Notes: generated by a model from the sequence alone, not told the origin. DNA of 64,000 nucleotides from Pseudomonas sp. Irchel 3E20 (GCF_900187645.1 NZ_FYEE01000002.1:504639-568638), one strand, 5' to 3'. Positions 52,456 through 62,088 are shown, counted from the stretch's first letter. Translations and numbers: made by a program.

Positions 52456-53706
52456 ATGTTCAGACCTCTCTTCGTATTTATTGGCACGCGTTATACCCGC
52501 GCCAAGCGTCGCAATCATTTTGTATCGTTCATTTCCCTGACTTCGATGATCGGGCTCGCCTTGGGCGTGGTCGTGATGATCGTCGTGCTGTCGGTGATGA
52601 ACGGTTTCGACCATGAGATGCGCACCCGCGTGCTGGGCATGGTGCCCCACGCCACCATCGAGTCCGGCGAGCCCATCGGCGACTGGCAAAGCGTGGCCGC
52701 CAAGGTCAAGCAGAACCCGCAGGTGCTGGCGGTGGCGCCCTTTACACAGATGCAGGGCCTGCTGACCAACAACGGCAAGGTGCAGAAAGTTCTGCTCAAT
52801 GCCATCGACCCGGCCCAGGAGCGGCAGGTGTCGATCATCGATCAGTTCATGCAGCAGGGCCAGCTCGATGCGCTGGCCCCCGGCAGCTTCGGCATCGTCA
52901 TCGGCGACAAGGCCGCCGCCAAGCTCGGCGCCGTTATTGGCGACAAGCTGACCTTCGTCGCCCCGGAAGTCACCGTGACGCCGGCGGGCATGTTCCCGCG
53001 CATGAAGCGCTTCACCGTGGTCGGCATCTTTCATGTCGGCGCCGGTGAGATCGACGGCTACCTGGGCCTGACCAACCTCACCGACCTGGCGCGTCTGCAC
53101 CGCTGGCAGCCGGATCAGGTGCAGGGCCTGCGGCTGAAGTTCGACGACCTGTTCCAGGCCCCGCGCACGGCGTGGAACATCGCCCAGCAGTTGGGCGAAG
53201 ACCGCTACTACGCCCGCGACTGGACCCGCTCCCACGGCAACCTCTACCAGGCCATCCGCATGGAAAAAGCCATGATCGGCCTGCTGTTGCTGCTGATTGT
53301 CGCGGTGGCGGCGTTCAACATCATTTCCACCCTGGTGATGGTGGTCAACGACAAGAAGGGTGACATCGCGATCCTGCGCACCCTCGGCGCCACGCCGGGG
53401 CAGATCATGGCGATCTTCATGGTCCAGGGCACGGTGATCGGTGTCGTGGGCACCTTGATCGGCGCCGTGGTGGGCATGTTCGCGGCGTTGAACGTCAGCG
53501 CGGCCATCGCCGGTGTCGAAAGCCTGATGGGGCACAAATTCCTGAACGCCGACGTGTACTTCATCGACTACCTGCCTTCGCAACTGATGGCTCAGGACGT
53601 GTTGATGGTCTGTGGCGCGGCGTTGGTTCTGAGTTTTCTCGCCACCCTGTATCCGGCCTGGCGTGCGGCACGCACCCAGCCTGCGGAGGCGCTACGTTAT
53701 GAGTGA
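52456..53706 (+). CDS. lolC: Lipoprotein-releasing system permease LolC-like
   Basis: Inner-membrane permease of the LolCDE ABC transporter that extracts outer-membrane lipoproteins and hands them to LolA. The 416-residue product has an N-terminal helix (about 25-45), a large periplasmic domain, and three C-terminal helices in the FtsX/MacB fold. Opening motif [20 protein letters not shown] is shared with the second permease at 54450. The last 8 bases overlap lolD. Which permease is C or E is set here by order only. Confidence 0.93.
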   Translation: MFRPLFVFIGTRYTRAKRRNHFVSFISLTSMIGLALGVVVMIVVLSVMNGFDHEMRTRVLGMVPHATIESGEPIGDWQSVAAKVKQNPQVLAVAPFTQMQGLLTNNGKVQKVLLNAIDPAQERQVSIIDQFMQQGQLDALAPGSFGIVIGDKAAAKLGAVIGDKLTFVAPEVTVTPAGMFPRMKRFTVVGIFHVGAGEIDGYLGLTNLTDLARLHRWQPDQVQGLRLKFDDLFQAPRTAWNIAQQLGEDRYYARDWTRSHGNLYQAIRMEKAMIGLLLLLIVAVAAFNIISTLVMVVNDKKGDIAILRTLGATPGQIMAIFMVQGTVIGVVGTLIGAVVGMFAALNVSAAIAGVESLMGHKFLNADVYFIDYLPSQLMAQDVLMVCGAALVLSFLATLYPAWRAARTQPAEALRYE

Positions 53707-54397
53707 GTCGGGCATGAGTGAAAAAGCAATCCTGAGCTGCCGCAACCTGGGCAAGTCGTATGAAGAAGGGCCGGAATCGGTGGTGGTGCTGTCCGGCCTG
53801 CAACTGGAGCTGCACCCCGGTGAGCGGGTGGCGATTGTCGGTACGTCTGGTTCGGGCAAGAGCACCTTGCTCAACCTGCTGGGCGGCCTCGATACGCCCA
53901 CCGAGGGCAGCGTCTGGCTGGCCGGTGAGGAGTTGTCGGCCCTGGGCGAAAAGGCCCGTGGCCAGTTGCGCAACCGCTCTTTGGGCTTTGTCTATCAGTT
54001 CCACCACTTGCTGCCCGAGTTCACGGCGCTGGAAAACGTCTGCATGCCGTTGCTGATCGGCCGCACCGCGATCCCCGAGGCGCGCCAGCGTGCCACGGCG
54101 TTGCTTGAGCGCGTCGGCCTCGGCCATCGCCTGGAGCACAAGCCCTCGGAGCTGTCCGGCGGCGAGCGCCAGCGTGTGGCGATTGCCCGGGCGTTGGTGA
54201 ACAAGCCGGGGCTGGTGATGCTCGACGAGCCTACCGGCAACCTCGACTCGCACACCGCCCAGGGCATCCAGGACCTGATGCTGGAACTCAGCACCTCGAT
54301 GCGCACCGCGTTTCTGGTGGTGACCCACGACATGAACCTGGCCCGGCAGATGGACCGTGTGTTGCACCTGCAGGAAGGCCGCCTGAGCGCGATCTGA
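53699..54397 (+). CDS. lolD: Lipoprotein-releasing system ATPase LolD
   Basis: ATPase subunit of LolCDE, 232 residues. Walker [18 protein letters not shown] (about 47-63), Q-loop [16 protein letters not shown], signature [13 protein letters not shown] and Walker [12 protein letters not shown] are all present, and the NVCMPLLIG segment is typical of LolD. The ATG at 53699 overlaps the lolC stop; a second ATG five codons later is an alternative. It is transcribed with both permease genes. Confidence 0.96.
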   Translation: MSESGMSEKAILSCRNLGKSYEEGPESVVVLSGLQLELHPGERVAIVGTSGSGKSTLLNLLGGLDTPTEGSVWLAGEELSALGEKARGQLRNRSLGFVYQFHHLLPEFTALENVCMPLLIGRTAIPEARQRATALLERVGLGHRLEHKPSELSGGERQRVAIARALVNKPGLVMLDEPTGNLDSHTAQGIQDLMLELSTSMRTAFLVVTHDMNLARQMDRVLHLQEGRLSAI

Positions 54398-54449
54398 TTC
54401 AGCACCCGGCGCGTTGCCGGGTCGTTCACTTTTTTACGGTGCCTCGCCC

Positions 54450-55694
54450 ATGTTCAGACCGTTATCGATCTTTATCGGCACGCGCTACACCCGCGCCAAG
54501 CGGCGCAACCGGTTTGTCTCGTTCATCTCGATGACCTCCATGATCGGCCTCGCCCTGGGCGTACTGGCGATGATCGTGGTGCTGTCGGTGATGAACGGTT
54601 TCCAGCGGGAAATGAGCTCGCGCATCCTCGGTATGGTGCCCCATGCCACCATCGTCGGCGTCAACCCGATCGACGACTGGCAACCGGTGGCCGCTGCCGC
54701 CCTGAAAAACCCCGAAGTCACCGCTGCGGTGCCGTTCACCGAGATGGAAGGCATGCTCTCCTACAAGGGCGCGATGCAGCCGATCCAGATCAGCGGCGTT
54801 GACCCGGCGCTTGAAGGCCAGGTGTCCATTGTGGCCAAGCACATCGTCCAGGGGCGCCTGGATGCGCTGCAACCGGGTGAGTTCGGCGTGGTGGTCGGGG
54901 AAATCACTGCGCGGCGTTTTCGCCTCAATGTCGGCGACAAATTGACCCTGATCGTGCCCGAAGTCAGCAGCGCGCCGGGCGGCATTACACCGCGCATGCA
55001 GCGCTTGAATGTGGTCGGGGTGTTCAAGGTCGGCGCCGAGCTGGACGGTTCCATGGCGTTGATCCACGTAGCCGACGCCGCGCAGATGCAACATTGGCAG
55101 CCCAACCAGGTGCAAAGCGTGCGCCTGGCGGTGAAGGACCTGTACGCCGCGCCCAAGGTATCGAGTGACGTGGCCGCGAGCCTCGGCGCCGCCTACCGGG
55201 CCGATGACTGGACCCACACCCAGGGCAGCCTGTTCAGCGCGATGAAAATGGAAAAGACCATGATCGGCCTGCTGTTGCTGATGATCGTTGCCGTCGCCGC
55301 GTTCAACATCATTGCCACGCTGATTATGGTGGTGAACGACAAGGGCGCCGACATCGCGATCCTGCGCACCATCGGCGCAACACCGCGGCAGATCATGGCG
55401 ATCTTCATGGTCCAGGGCACTGTGATCGGGGTCGTCGGCACCTTGATCGGCGGCATCCTCGGGGTGATCGCGGCGCTCAACGTAAGTGAGTTGGTGGGTT
55501 GGCTGGAGCGGGTTTCCGGGCAGCACATCTTCAGTTCCGACGTGTACTTCGTTAGCAACCTGCCCTCGGAACTGCAAGGCGCGGACGTGGCGCTGATCTG
55601 CGGCGCGGGTTTCGTCCTGAGCTTTCTGGCGACGGTGTACCCGGCCTGGCGCGCGGCGAAAATCGAGCCGGCCCATGCGTTGCGTTATTCCTAA
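54450..55694 (+). CDS. lolE: Lipoprotein-releasing system permease LolE-like
   Basis: Second permease of the LolCDE transporter, 414 residues. The topology is as for lolC: an N-terminal helix, a large periplasmic domain and three C-terminal helices. It shares [22 protein letters not shown](T/A)MIGLLLL and AILRT(I/L)GATP blocks with lolC, showing that the pair arose by duplication. The ATG at 54450 lies 52 bases after lolD. A hairpin follows the gene. Confidence 0.93.
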   Translation: MFRPLSIFIGTRYTRAKRRNRFVSFISMTSMIGLALGVLAMIVVLSVMNGFQREMSSRILGMVPHATIVGVNPIDDWQPVAAAALKNPEVTAAVPFTEMEGMLSYKGAMQPIQISGVDPALEGQVSIVAKHIVQGRLDALQPGEFGVVVGEITARRFRLNVGDKLTLIVPEVSSAPGGITPRMQRLNVVGVFKVGAELDGSMALIHVADAAQMQHWQPNQVQSVRLAVKDLYAAPKVSSDVAASLGAAYRADDWTHTQGSLFSAMKMEKTMIGLLLLMIVAVAAFNIIATLIMVVNDKGADIAILRTIGATPRQIMAIFMVQGTVIGVVGTLIGGILGVIAALNVSELVGWLERVSGQHIFSSDVYFVSNLPSELQGADVALICGAGFVLSFLATVYPAWRAAKIEPAHALRYS

Positions 55695-55702
55695 GCCCTG
55701 AC

Positions 55703-55745
55703 GCGCTGGAGGAGCCTGTGCTATCGCAAGCAGGTTCTCCAGCGC
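55703..55745. terminator. Hairpin between lolE and cinS
   Basis: GCGCTGGAG pairs with CTCCAGCGC, with an inner CCTG/CAGG, around a loop of about 12 bases. No T-run follows, so it may be a weak terminator; it lies between convergent genes. Confidence 0.5.
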
Positions 55746-55780
55746 AACATCGCCTCCCACCGTCAGGCATCCGTTCTAAC

Positions 55781-57139
55781 TTACACCTGCTTAGGCAACT
55801 CAATCACAAAGCGCGTCCAGCCCTGCTGCGACTCGCAACGAATCTGCCCGCCATGGGCGCGGATGATCGATTGGGTAATCGCCAGCCCCAGCCCCGCATG
55901 TTCACTGCTGCCTTCGCGGCGGGCAGGGTCGGCGCGATAGAAGCGGTCGAACAGGCGCGGCAGCAGCTCGGGCGGGATGCCGGTGCCGCTGTTTTCTACG
56001 CTCAGGCACAGCTCTTTGCCCGTATCCGCGATCAGCACCCGCACCTCGCCGCTGGCGGGGGTGAAGCGTAGGGCGTTGTCCAGCAAGTTGGAAAAGGCCC
56101 GGCGCAGCATGTTGCGATCCCCGGCGAACGGTGCGCTGCCTTCGCGGCTCAGGGCGACCTGGGCGTCTTCGGCCAGGGGCGCGAAAAACTCCAGCAGTGC
56201 ATCGATTTCCGCACCCAGGTCCAGGGCCTGATGCTTAGGGGTGAGCAAGCCGTGGTCGGCTTTGGCCAGGTACAGCATGTCGTTCACCAGTTGCGCCATC
56301 CACTGCAACTCTTCGAGGTTGCTGTGCAGCGCCTCGCGATAATCCTCCAGGCTGCGCGGTCGGGTCAGGGTGACCTGCGTGTGGGTCAGCAGGTTGGACA
56401 GCGGCGTGCGCAGTTCGTGGGCGATGTCGGCGGAGAACGCGGACAGGCGTTGGAAGGCGTCGTCGAGGCGCCCGAGCATGGCATTGAAACTGTGGGCCAG
56501 GTCCGCTAGCTCCGCCGGCATTTGCGCGTCTGGCAGGCGTTGGGCCAGGGAGTTGGCAGAGACGCTGGTCGCCACCTCGCTCATGCGCCGCAGCGGGCGC
56601 AAACCGCTGCGAGCGGCCCAGGCCCCGAGCAGCGCCGTGGCCAGCGCCGACAGGCCGACCGTCAGCCAGATCAGGTGCTGCATGCGTTGCAGGAAGTGCT
56701 GGTGGTGGGTGATATCCAGCACCAGGCTCAGGCGCGGCGAATTTGCCTGGTGGGTTTGCAGCGCCGTGTTGTAGACCCGGTACGCGGTGCCAGCGCTGTC
56801 TAGGCTGTGCAGCCCGGGCGCGGTCGGCAGGTCTGGGGGCAGGGCGGCGCTGTCGAACCACCGCTCGCCTTGGGCGCTGCGGATGTGCAGCGCCAAGTCC
56901 GGTTGATGATTGAGTTCATCTCGCAGCCGGCCGAGGCGTTCGTTCAACTGAGCGGGGCTTTCGGCGCCCTCGAGGATGCTGCGCAGCGCCACCAACTTGC
57001 TGTCCAGCAGTTGCTGGTCGAGTTCGATGAAATGGCCCTCGCTGGCGCGGCTGAACAACACCCCGGCCAGCAGCGATACCACCGCAGTGCACGCGGCGAA
57101 CAGCAAGGCCAAACGGCCGCTGAGGGATAAGCGCCCCAT
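55781..57139 (-). CDS. cinS: Copper-responsive sensor histidine kinase CinS (CusS/CopS family)
   Basis: Inner-membrane sensor kinase of 452 residues. Two helices (about 6-28 and 158-178) bracket a periplasmic sensor domain; HAMP follows at about 180-230. The dimerisation H-box is FSADIAHELRTPLSNLL with the phospho-accepting His (about 245); N, G1 and G2 boxes include NLLDNALRFTP and GSSEHAGLGLAI. It overlaps the regulator stop by one base (TGATG). Copper specificity is inferred from the cinA/queF neighbours. Confidence 0.88.
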   Translation of the reverse strand: MGRLSLSGRLALLFAACTAVVSLLAGVLFSRASEGHFIELDQQLLDSKLVALRSILEGAESPAQLNERLGRLRDELNHQPDLALHIRSAQGERWFDSAALPPDLPTAPGLHSLDSAGTAYRVYNTALQTHQANSPRLSLVLDITHHQHFLQRMQHLIWLTVGLSALATALLGAWAARSGLRPLRRMSEVATSVSANSLAQRLPDAQMPAELADLAHSFNAMLGRLDDAFQRLSAFSADIAHELRTPLSNLLTHTQVTLTRPRSLEDYREALHSNLEELQWMAQLVNDMLYLAKADHGLLTPKHQALDLGAEIDALLEFFAPLAEDAQVALSREGSAPFAGDRNMLRRAFSNLLDNALRFTPASGEVRVLIADTGKELCLSVENSGTGIPPELLPRLFDRFYRADPARREGSSEHAGLGLAITQSIIRAHGGQIRCESQQGWTRFVIELPKQV

Positions 57140-57819
57140 CACGGTGCGCGCTCTTCGAGGACGTAGCCCATGCCGCGCACGGTGTGGATCAGCTTGTTCG
57201 GGAACTCATCGTCGATCTTCAGCCGCAAGCGGCGGATGGCGACTTCGATCACATTGGTGTCGCTGTCAAAATTCATGTCCCAGACCTGGGAGGCGATCAG
57301 GGATTTGGGCAGCACCTCGCCCTGGCGGCGCAGGAACAATTCCAGCAGGGCGAACTCCTTGGCGGTCAGGTCGATGCGCTGGCCGTTACGCTCCACGCGG
57401 CGGCGGATCAGGTCCAGGCGCAGGTCGGCCAGTTGCAGGCAGGTGTCCTGCGGCGCGGCGCTGCCACGGCGCAACAGGCTACGCACCCGGGCCAGCAGTT
57501 CGGAGAAGGCGAAGGGCTTGACCAGGTAGTCGTCGGCGCCCAGTTCCAGGCCATGCACGCGGTCTTGCACCGCGTCCCGGGCGGTGAGGAACAGCACCGG
57601 GGTATCGAGCCCGGCGCTACGCACAGCCTGGAGAATTTCCCAGCCGTCGCGCCCGGGCAACATCACATCGAGAATCAGCAGGGCGTAGTCGCCGGTCAGG
57701 GCCAGGTGCTGGCCGGTGGTGCCGTCGGCCACCAGTTCGGCGTTGAAACCGGCCTCGCTCAGGCCTTGGCGCAGGTAGTGCCCGGTTTTTGGTTGGTCTT
57801 CGACAATCAGCAGTTTCAT
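57139..57819 (-). CDS. cinR: Response regulator CinR (OmpR/PhoB family)
   Basis: DNA-binding regulator, 226 residues. Receiver domain: [11 protein letters not shown] (acidic pair), [12 protein letters not shown] with the phosphorylated Asp (about 51), LTARD and KPFAFSELL with the conserved Lys. A winged-helix C-terminal domain ([15 protein letters not shown] ... [14 protein letters not shown]) follows. The ATG at 57819 gives the standard MKLLIVEDQ start. It diverges from cinA over 154 bases that hold a palindrome likely bound by CinR. Confidence 0.9.
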   Translation of the reverse strand: MKLLIVEDQPKTGHYLRQGLSEAGFNAELVADGTTGQHLALTGDYALLILDVMLPGRDGWEILQAVRSAGLDTPVLFLTARDAVQDRVHGLELGADDYLVKPFAFSELLARVRSLLRRGSAAPQDTCLQLADLRLDLIRRRVERNGQRIDLTAKEFALLELFLRRQGEVLPKSLIASQVWDMNFDSDTNVIEVAIRRLRLKIDDEFPNKLIHTVRGMGYVLEERAP

Positions 57820-57881
57820 GGGCAACCCGTGGTCAGTGGCGTCAAGCGTTATACCGCGTCTGGCGGCGCGGGCAGGCAAGC

Positions 57882-57895
57882 TGACAAAGTTGTCA
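57882..57895. promoter_or_regulatory. Palindrome between cinR and cinA, likely CinR operator
   Basis: TGACAAAGTTGTCA (with AT after it) has the form TGACA-N4-TGTCA, the pattern of copper-responsive CopR/CinR-type regulators in Pseudomonas. It is 63 bases from cinR and 79 from cinA. A TAGAGT at 57930-57935 could be the cinA -10. Confidence 0.75.
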
Positions 57896-57973
57896 TCTGA
57901 GCGTCAGTTTGCTGGCAGCGGCGCGGCGCTAGAGTTTCCCACAAGCTGAACCTCATCTTGTTGGAGTGTGACC

Positions 57974-58489
57974 ATGTTTTTGCGAAATCCCCTGTGGCTG
58001 GCCGGTTGTCTGTTGCTCGTGAGCTTTCCAGTCTGGGCCTCGCCCGCCCATACCTACGACTTCGGCCAGCCCGCGCCGGCGGCCAGCGCCACGCGCAGTA
58101 TCGAGGTGGTGATGGGCGACATGACGTTCAACCCAGCCTCCCTGAGCATCAAGGCCGGCGAAACCGTGCGCTTCGTGCTGGTCAACAATGGCCGCTTGCT
58201 CCATGAGTTCAACCTCGGCGATGGCGCCATGCACGCCCGCCACCAGCAGGAAATGCTGCAAATGCAACAAAGTGGCCAATTGACCCCCACCGCCATGAAG
58301 GCCATGGACCACGCCAGCATGGGCCACGGCCAAATGAAGCACGACGACCCCAATAGCGTGCTGGTGGAGCCGGGCAAGACCGGCGAACTGACCTGGACCT
58401 TCAACAAGGCCACGGACCTTGAATTCGCCTGCAATATCCCAGGGCATTACCAGGCCGGGATGGTGGGCAAGCTCAAAGTCGGCCAGTAA
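57974..58489 (+). CDS. cinA: Plastocyanin/azurin-like cupredoxin CinA
   Basis: Periplasmic blue-copper-type protein, 171 residues, with a signal peptide ([20 protein letters not shown], cut near 23). The cupredoxin fold ends with the ligand set His77 (LLHEF), Cys153, His158 and Met163 ([13 protein letters not shown]), the type 1 copper pattern. A Met/His-rich insert (about 85-125, with [12 protein letters not shown] and [13 protein letters not shown]) may bind extra copper. The ATG at 57974 follows TTGGAGTG; a GTG two codons earlier is possible. Matches cinA in P. putida, induced by copper. Confidence 0.92.
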   Translation: MFLRNPLWLAGCLLLVSFPVWASPAHTYDFGQPAPAASATRSIEVVMGDMTFNPASLSIKAGETVRFVLVNNGRLLHEFNLGDGAMHARHQQEMLQMQQSGQLTPTAMKAMDHASMGHGQMKHDDPNSVLVEPGKTGELTWTFNKATDLEFACNIPGHYQAGMVGKLKVGQ

Positions 58490-58502
58490 GCACGGCGTGG
58501 AT

Positions 58503-58529
58503 AAACCCGATAGAATCGTCGGGTTTTTT
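58503..58529 (+). terminator. Terminator or attenuator between cinA and queF
   Basis: AAACCCGA pairs with TCGGGTTT around an 8-base loop, with TTTTTT on the right side. It lies 14 bases after the cinA stop and 17 before queF, so read-through from cinA would be partial. Confidence 0.72.
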
Positions 58530-58545
58530 CAGTCAGGTTTCCGCC

Positions 58546-59376
58546 ATGCATCCCGCAGCCGAACATTCGCCGCTGGGCAAGTCCAGTGAATACATCAGCA
58601 CCTACACACCTTCCTTGCTGTTCCCGATCCCTCGTGCGGCGAAATGGGCCGAGCTGGGCCTGAGCGCCGAGACCCTGCCGTATCAAGGTGTGGATTTCTG
58701 GAATTGCTTCGAGTTGTCCTGGCTGCTGCCGTCGGGCAAGCCGGTGGTGGCCATTGGCGAGTTCAGCATCCCCGCCGATTCGCCGAACATCATCGAATCC
58801 AAGTCGTTCAAGCTGTACCTCAACTCCTTGAACCAAACGCCGTTTGTCGATCAGCAGGTGTTGCAAACGACCTTGCAGGCTGACCTCTCGGCCGCCGCCG
58901 GCAAACCGGTGGGCGTACGTATCCGCAGCCTGGCCGAGGTCGAGGCCGAAGGCGTCGTCGCCTTGCCCGGCGTGTGCATCGACGATCTGGATATCAGCGT
59001 CAGTAACTACGAGCAACCGCGCCCGGAGCTGCTGCGCTGCGACGCTGCGCGGGTGATCGAGGAAAGCGTGCACAGCCATCTGCTCAAATCCAACTGCCCG
59101 GTCACCCGCCAGCCGGATTGGGGTAGCGTCGCGGTCGAGTACCGCGGTGCGGCCCTGGACCACGCCAGCCTGTTGGCGTACCTGGTGAGTTTTCGCCAGC
59201 ACTCCGACTTCCACGAGCAGTGCGTGGAGCGGATCTTCCTCGACCTGCAACGCCTGCTCAAACCGGAAAAACTCACGGTGTACGCCCGCTACGTGCGCCG
59301 CGGTGGCCTGGACATCAATCCCTACCGCAGTACCGAGGCGGTAACGCTGCCCAACGCGCGCCTGGTGCGCCAGTAA
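58546..59376 (+). CDS. queF: NADPH-dependent preQ0 (7-cyano-7-deazaguanine) reductase QueF
   Basis: Reduces preQ0 to preQ1 in queuosine synthesis for tRNA. The 276-residue product is the long, two-domain (type II) form. The substrate motif is [15 protein letters not shown] (about 84-98), and the catalytic Cys184 is in [12 protein letters not shown] with Asp191. It follows cinA on the same strand as in the P. putida copper-induced cinAQ pair, where QueF is called CinQ. No other queuosine genes are in the window. A terminator separates it from cinA, so it may also have its own promoter. Confidence 0.96.
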   Translation: MHPAAEHSPLGKSSEYISTYTPSLLFPIPRAAKWAELGLSAETLPYQGVDFWNCFELSWLLPSGKPVVAIGEFSIPADSPNIIESKSFKLYLNSLNQTPFVDQQVLQTTLQADLSAAAGKPVGVRIRSLAEVEAEGVVALPGVCIDDLDISVSNYEQPRPELLRCDAARVIEESVHSHLLKSNCPVTRQPDWGSVAVEYRGAALDHASLLAYLVSFRQHSDFHEQCVERIFLDLQRLLKPEKLTVYARYVRRGGLDINPYRSTEAVTLPNARLVRQ

Positions 59377-59378
59377 AC

Positions 59379-59405
59379 AAAAGCCCCGCACAGAGCGGGG
59401 CTTTT
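59379..59405. terminator. Bidirectional terminator between queF and tal
   Basis: AAAAGCCCCGC pairs with GCGGGGCTTTT around ACAGA; T-runs exist for both convergent genes. Confidence 0.95.
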
Positions 59406-59421
59406 TTGTGGCCAGTGTCAA

Positions 59422-60348
59422 TCAGAGCTTGGCGGTGAGCAGGGCTTCGAGCTTTTCCTGGTCGCGGGCGAACTGGCGGATGCCCTCGGCGAGTTTCTCG
59501 GTGGCCATCGCGTCCTCATTGGAGGCCCAGCGGAACTGGCTTTCGCTCAGGCTCTGGCGGGCTTCGCCGGTATTGCCGGGGGCCAGTTTGCGTTCCAGTT
59601 TGCCGGTGTCGGCGGCGAGTTTTTCCAGCAGGTCGGGGCTAATGGTTAGGCGATCGCACCCGGCCAGTTGCTCGATCTGATTGAGGTTGCGAAAGCTCGC
59701 ACCCATGACCACGGTCTGGTAGCCATTGGCCTTGTAGTAGTTGTAGATGCGCGTCACCGACTGTACGCCCGGGTCATCGGCGCCGGTGTAGTCACTGCCG
59801 TTGGCTTTTTTGTACCAGTCGTAGATCCGGCCCACGAACGGCGAAATCAGGAATACCCCAGCGTCGGCGCAGGCCACGGCTTGGGCAAAGGAAAACAGCA
59901 GGGTGAGGTTGGTCTGGATGCCTTCGCGCTCCAGTTGTTCGGCAGCGCGGATACCTTCCCAGGTAGAAGCGATCTTGATGAGCACACGATCGCGGCCAAT
60001 GCCGGCTTTTTCATAGAGTTCGATCAAACGATGGGCTCGCTTGAGCATGGCGTCCGTGTCGAAGGACAGGCGCGCATCCACCTCGGTAGAAATACGCCCC
60101 GGGATCACCTTGAGGATTTCCTGCCCTACGGCCACCGCAAAACGGTCGCTGGCCAGGCCGACGTCACCTTTGCAGTCGCTGACGCAGGCATCGAGCAATG
60201 GGGCATAACCGGCAATCGCCGCCGCTTTGAGCAGCAACGAAGGGTTGGTGGTGGCGTCTACCGGTTTGACGCGCGCGATAGCCTCGAAATCGCCCGTGTC
60301 GGCGACAACGGTGGTGAACTGCTTGAGTTGATCCAGCTTGGAAGTCAT
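59422..60348 (-). CDS. tal: Transaldolase
   Basis: Transfers a dihydroxyacetone unit between sugar phosphates in the pentose phosphate pathway; cytoplasmic, 308 residues, TalB class. [10 protein letters not shown] (about 31-40), the Schiff-base Lys125 in [10 protein letters not shown] and [11 protein letters not shown] are conserved; [16 protein letters not shown] is also typical. It is monocistronic, with an upstream gap of 163 bases to dusA that shows no other feature. Confidence 0.97.
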   Translation of the reverse strand: MTSKLDQLKQFTTVVADTGDFEAIARVKPVDATTNPSLLLKAAAIAGYAPLLDACVSDCKGDVGLASDRFAVAVGQEILKVIPGRISTEVDARLSFDTDAMLKRAHRLIELYEKAGIGRDRVLIKIASTWEGIRAAEQLEREGIQTNLTLLFSFAQAVACADAGVFLISPFVGRIYDWYKKANGSDYTGADDPGVQSVTRIYNYYKANGYQTVVMGASFRNLNQIEQLAGCDRLTISPDLLEKLAADTGKLERKLAPGNTGEARQSLSESQFRWASNEDAMATEKLAEGIRQFARDQEKLEALLTAKL

Positions 60349-60511
60349 GTGCGTGCTCTATCCGGTGGGTTCGACGACATTACCCGAGGGCCGGCAGCCA
60401 CTCAAGGGTACTGATTCATAACGCCATCACGGTCGCCAGGGCCGTGGCGCCATGAAGCCATCCTGACGGATTCGATGCTCAATCGCGCCGCAGGTTCAAT
60501 ACCGGTGCAGC

Positions 60512-61522
60512 CTAGCGGCCTTCGAGCAACTGCGCCGCCTGGTCCAGCAAAACCAGAGGCTCCTTCGCCTTATGGATGTCCACCGACAGCAACTGGCGGA
60601 ACCGCCGCGCCCCGGGGAACCCAGTGCCCAGGCCCAGCACATGGCGAGTGATATGGTGCATGGCCCCGCCAGCCTCCAGATGCGCCGCTATATAAGGACG
60701 CAACTGCGCCAACGCCTGTGCCCGGGAAACCACCGGTGCCGTGCTGCCGAACAATTGCTGGTCCACCTCGGCCAGCAAATAGGGGTTGTGATACGCCTCG
60801 CGGCCGAGCATCACACCGTCGAAGCGCTGCAGGTGCTCATGGCAGGCCTCCAGCGTCTTGATCCCGCCATTGAGAATGATCTCCAGCTCAGGGAAATCAG
60901 CCTTCAACTGCGCCGCCACCTCATAACGCAGAGGCGGGATATCACGGTTTTCCTTGGGCGACAGCCCTTCCAGAATCGCAATCCGCGCATGCACAGTAAA
61001 ACTGGTACAGCCGGCATCCCGCACCTGGCCGACGAAATCATGCAACTGTTCATAGCTGTCGCGGCCGTTGATACCAATGCGATGCTTGACCGTCACCGGA
61101 ATCGACACCGCGTCGCGCATCGCCTTCACACAATCAGCCACCAACGCCGGGTGCGCCATCAGGCACGCGCCGATCATATTGTTCTGCACCCGATCACTGG
61201 GGCAGCCCACATTCAAGTTCACCTCGTCATAACCCGCCGCCTGCGCCATCCGCGCACACGCCGCCAAATCCCCCGGCACACTGCCGCCTAACTGCAGGGC
61301 TAACGGATGCTCAGCCTCGTCATGGCGCAAAAACCGCTCATGATCGCCATTAAGCAACGCGCCCGTGGTGACCATTTCGGTGTAGAGCAGGGCGTTTTTG
61401 GATAAAAGGCGCAGGAAAAATCTGCAATGACGATCGGTCCAATCCATCATCGGGGCAACGCTAAAGCGTCTGGACAGCTCGGGCCTTGTGTTTGCTGCTC
61501 TGGAACGGGGTTCTTGTGCCAT
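60512..61522 (-). CDS. dusA: tRNA-dihydrouridine(20/20a) synthase DusA
   Basis: Flavin enzyme reducing U20/U20a in the tRNA D-loop. The 336-residue length and the start FSVAPMMDWTDRHCRFFLRLLS are characteristic. NVGCPSDRVQNNMIGACLM carries the catalytic Cys (about 105); VTVKHRIGI and HARIAILEGLSPKENRDIPPL confirm the DusA class. A 16-residue N-terminal lead (MAQEPRSRAANTRPEL) precedes the core, and a start nearer the core is possible. Transcribed from the gap before the accessory region. Confidence 0.96.
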   Translation of the reverse strand: MAQEPRSRAANTRPELSRRFSVAPMMDWTDRHCRFFLRLLSKNALLYTEMVTTGALLNGDHERFLRHDEAEHPLALQLGGSVPGDLAACARMAQAAGYDEVNLNVGCPSDRVQNNMIGACLMAHPALVADCVKAMRDAVSIPVTVKHRIGINGRDSYEQLHDFVGQVRDAGCTSFTVHARIAILEGLSPKENRDIPPLRYEVAAQLKADFPELEIILNGGIKTLEACHEHLQRFDGVMLGREAYHNPYLLAEVDQQLFGSTAPVVSRAQALAQLRPYIAAHLEAGGAMHHITRHVLGLGTGFPGARRFRQLLSVDIHKAKEPLVLLDQAAQLLEGR

Positions 61523-61794
61523 TTTGCTCTACGTCTTTACAGCATGTTTTGGGGCGTTTTCAGGCGGTGTCAGCCATATCGCCCGGGTTCGGACTAAACG
61601 CGACGGGTTGCAAGTCTACCAAGAGAGCTAGGGCTTCGCCCGCGCAAGACCGAAGTCAGTGGTGAGTTGGTGATAATGAACTGGGAGCCGGCGGCGTTGG
61701 GGGGGGGCTGATGATCCTGGATACGGGTCTGATCTGCTTGCTATGTGATTTTGGTAGAGCGTTACTGTGGTCACGCAAACGAAGGACAAAACCG

Positions 61795-61974
61795 ATGGAA
61801 ACGGCTGACCAATACATGAGTGTTTTCCCCTCTGAAGTACTTGCCGCAGTGGCTCGCGGGGAAGTGGATCTGAACGAATTGGCCAGGGTTGTATTGGCTG
61901 GCCGGGGCCTGGATCAGCAGGCGAGGTGGGTGGGTTTTAAAGAGGCTACTCGGCTTCAGGAACACGGATACTAA
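61795..61974 (+). CDS. Small conserved Pseudomonas protein of unknown function
   Basis: A 59-residue protein (METADQYMSVFPSEVLAAVA...) with helical LAAVARGEVDLNELARVVLAGRG and a WVGFKEA C-terminal motif; similar short proteins are frequent in Pseudomonas genomes, often near phage, tRNA or effector loci. The ATG at 61795 has GAAGGA upstream; an earlier ATG at 61711 follows a run of nine G and would add an unlikely hydrophobic/basic lead. No catalytic motif. The next feature is a hairpin after the stop. Function unknown. Confidence 0.7.
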   Translation: METADQYMSVFPSEVLAAVARGEVDLNELARVVLAGRGLDQQARWVGFKEATRLQEHGY

Positions 61975-61997
61975 CCTGAAGATTGTAATGGTATGTG

Positions 61998-62020
61998 CAA
62001 GAGCAGAGGATCTGCTCTTG
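61998..62020 (+). terminator. Hairpin after the small gene
   Basis: CAAGAGCAGA pairs perfectly with TCTGCTCTTG around GGA, 24 bases after the stop. The T-run after it is weak (GGCAGTG), so it may be an mRNA-stabilising stem or a partial terminator. Confidence 0.55.
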
Positions 62021-62059
62021 GCAGTGAGTTAAGGGGGCGGGAAGTTCTGAGAGGGCGTT

Positions 62060-62088
62060 AAAACCAGTCACTGTAGGTGACTGGTTTT
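62060..62088. terminator. Bidirectional terminator beside the effector operon
   Basis: AAAACCAGTCAC pairs perfectly with GTGACTGGTTTT around TGTAG. It lies 8 bases after the immunity-like gene stop and serves it on the minus strand. Confidence 0.88.

Noticed and set aside
61699..61707. G9 run as a phase-variation switch
   Set aside because: It lies outside the supported coding region and no surface gene follows; a chance homopolymer is more likely, though slippage cannot be excluded by eye.
61711..61794. Longer start for the small gene after dusA, preceded by nine G residues
   Set aside because: The added 28 residues are hydrophobic and basic without family support; the ATG at 61795 has a normal GAAGGA site.
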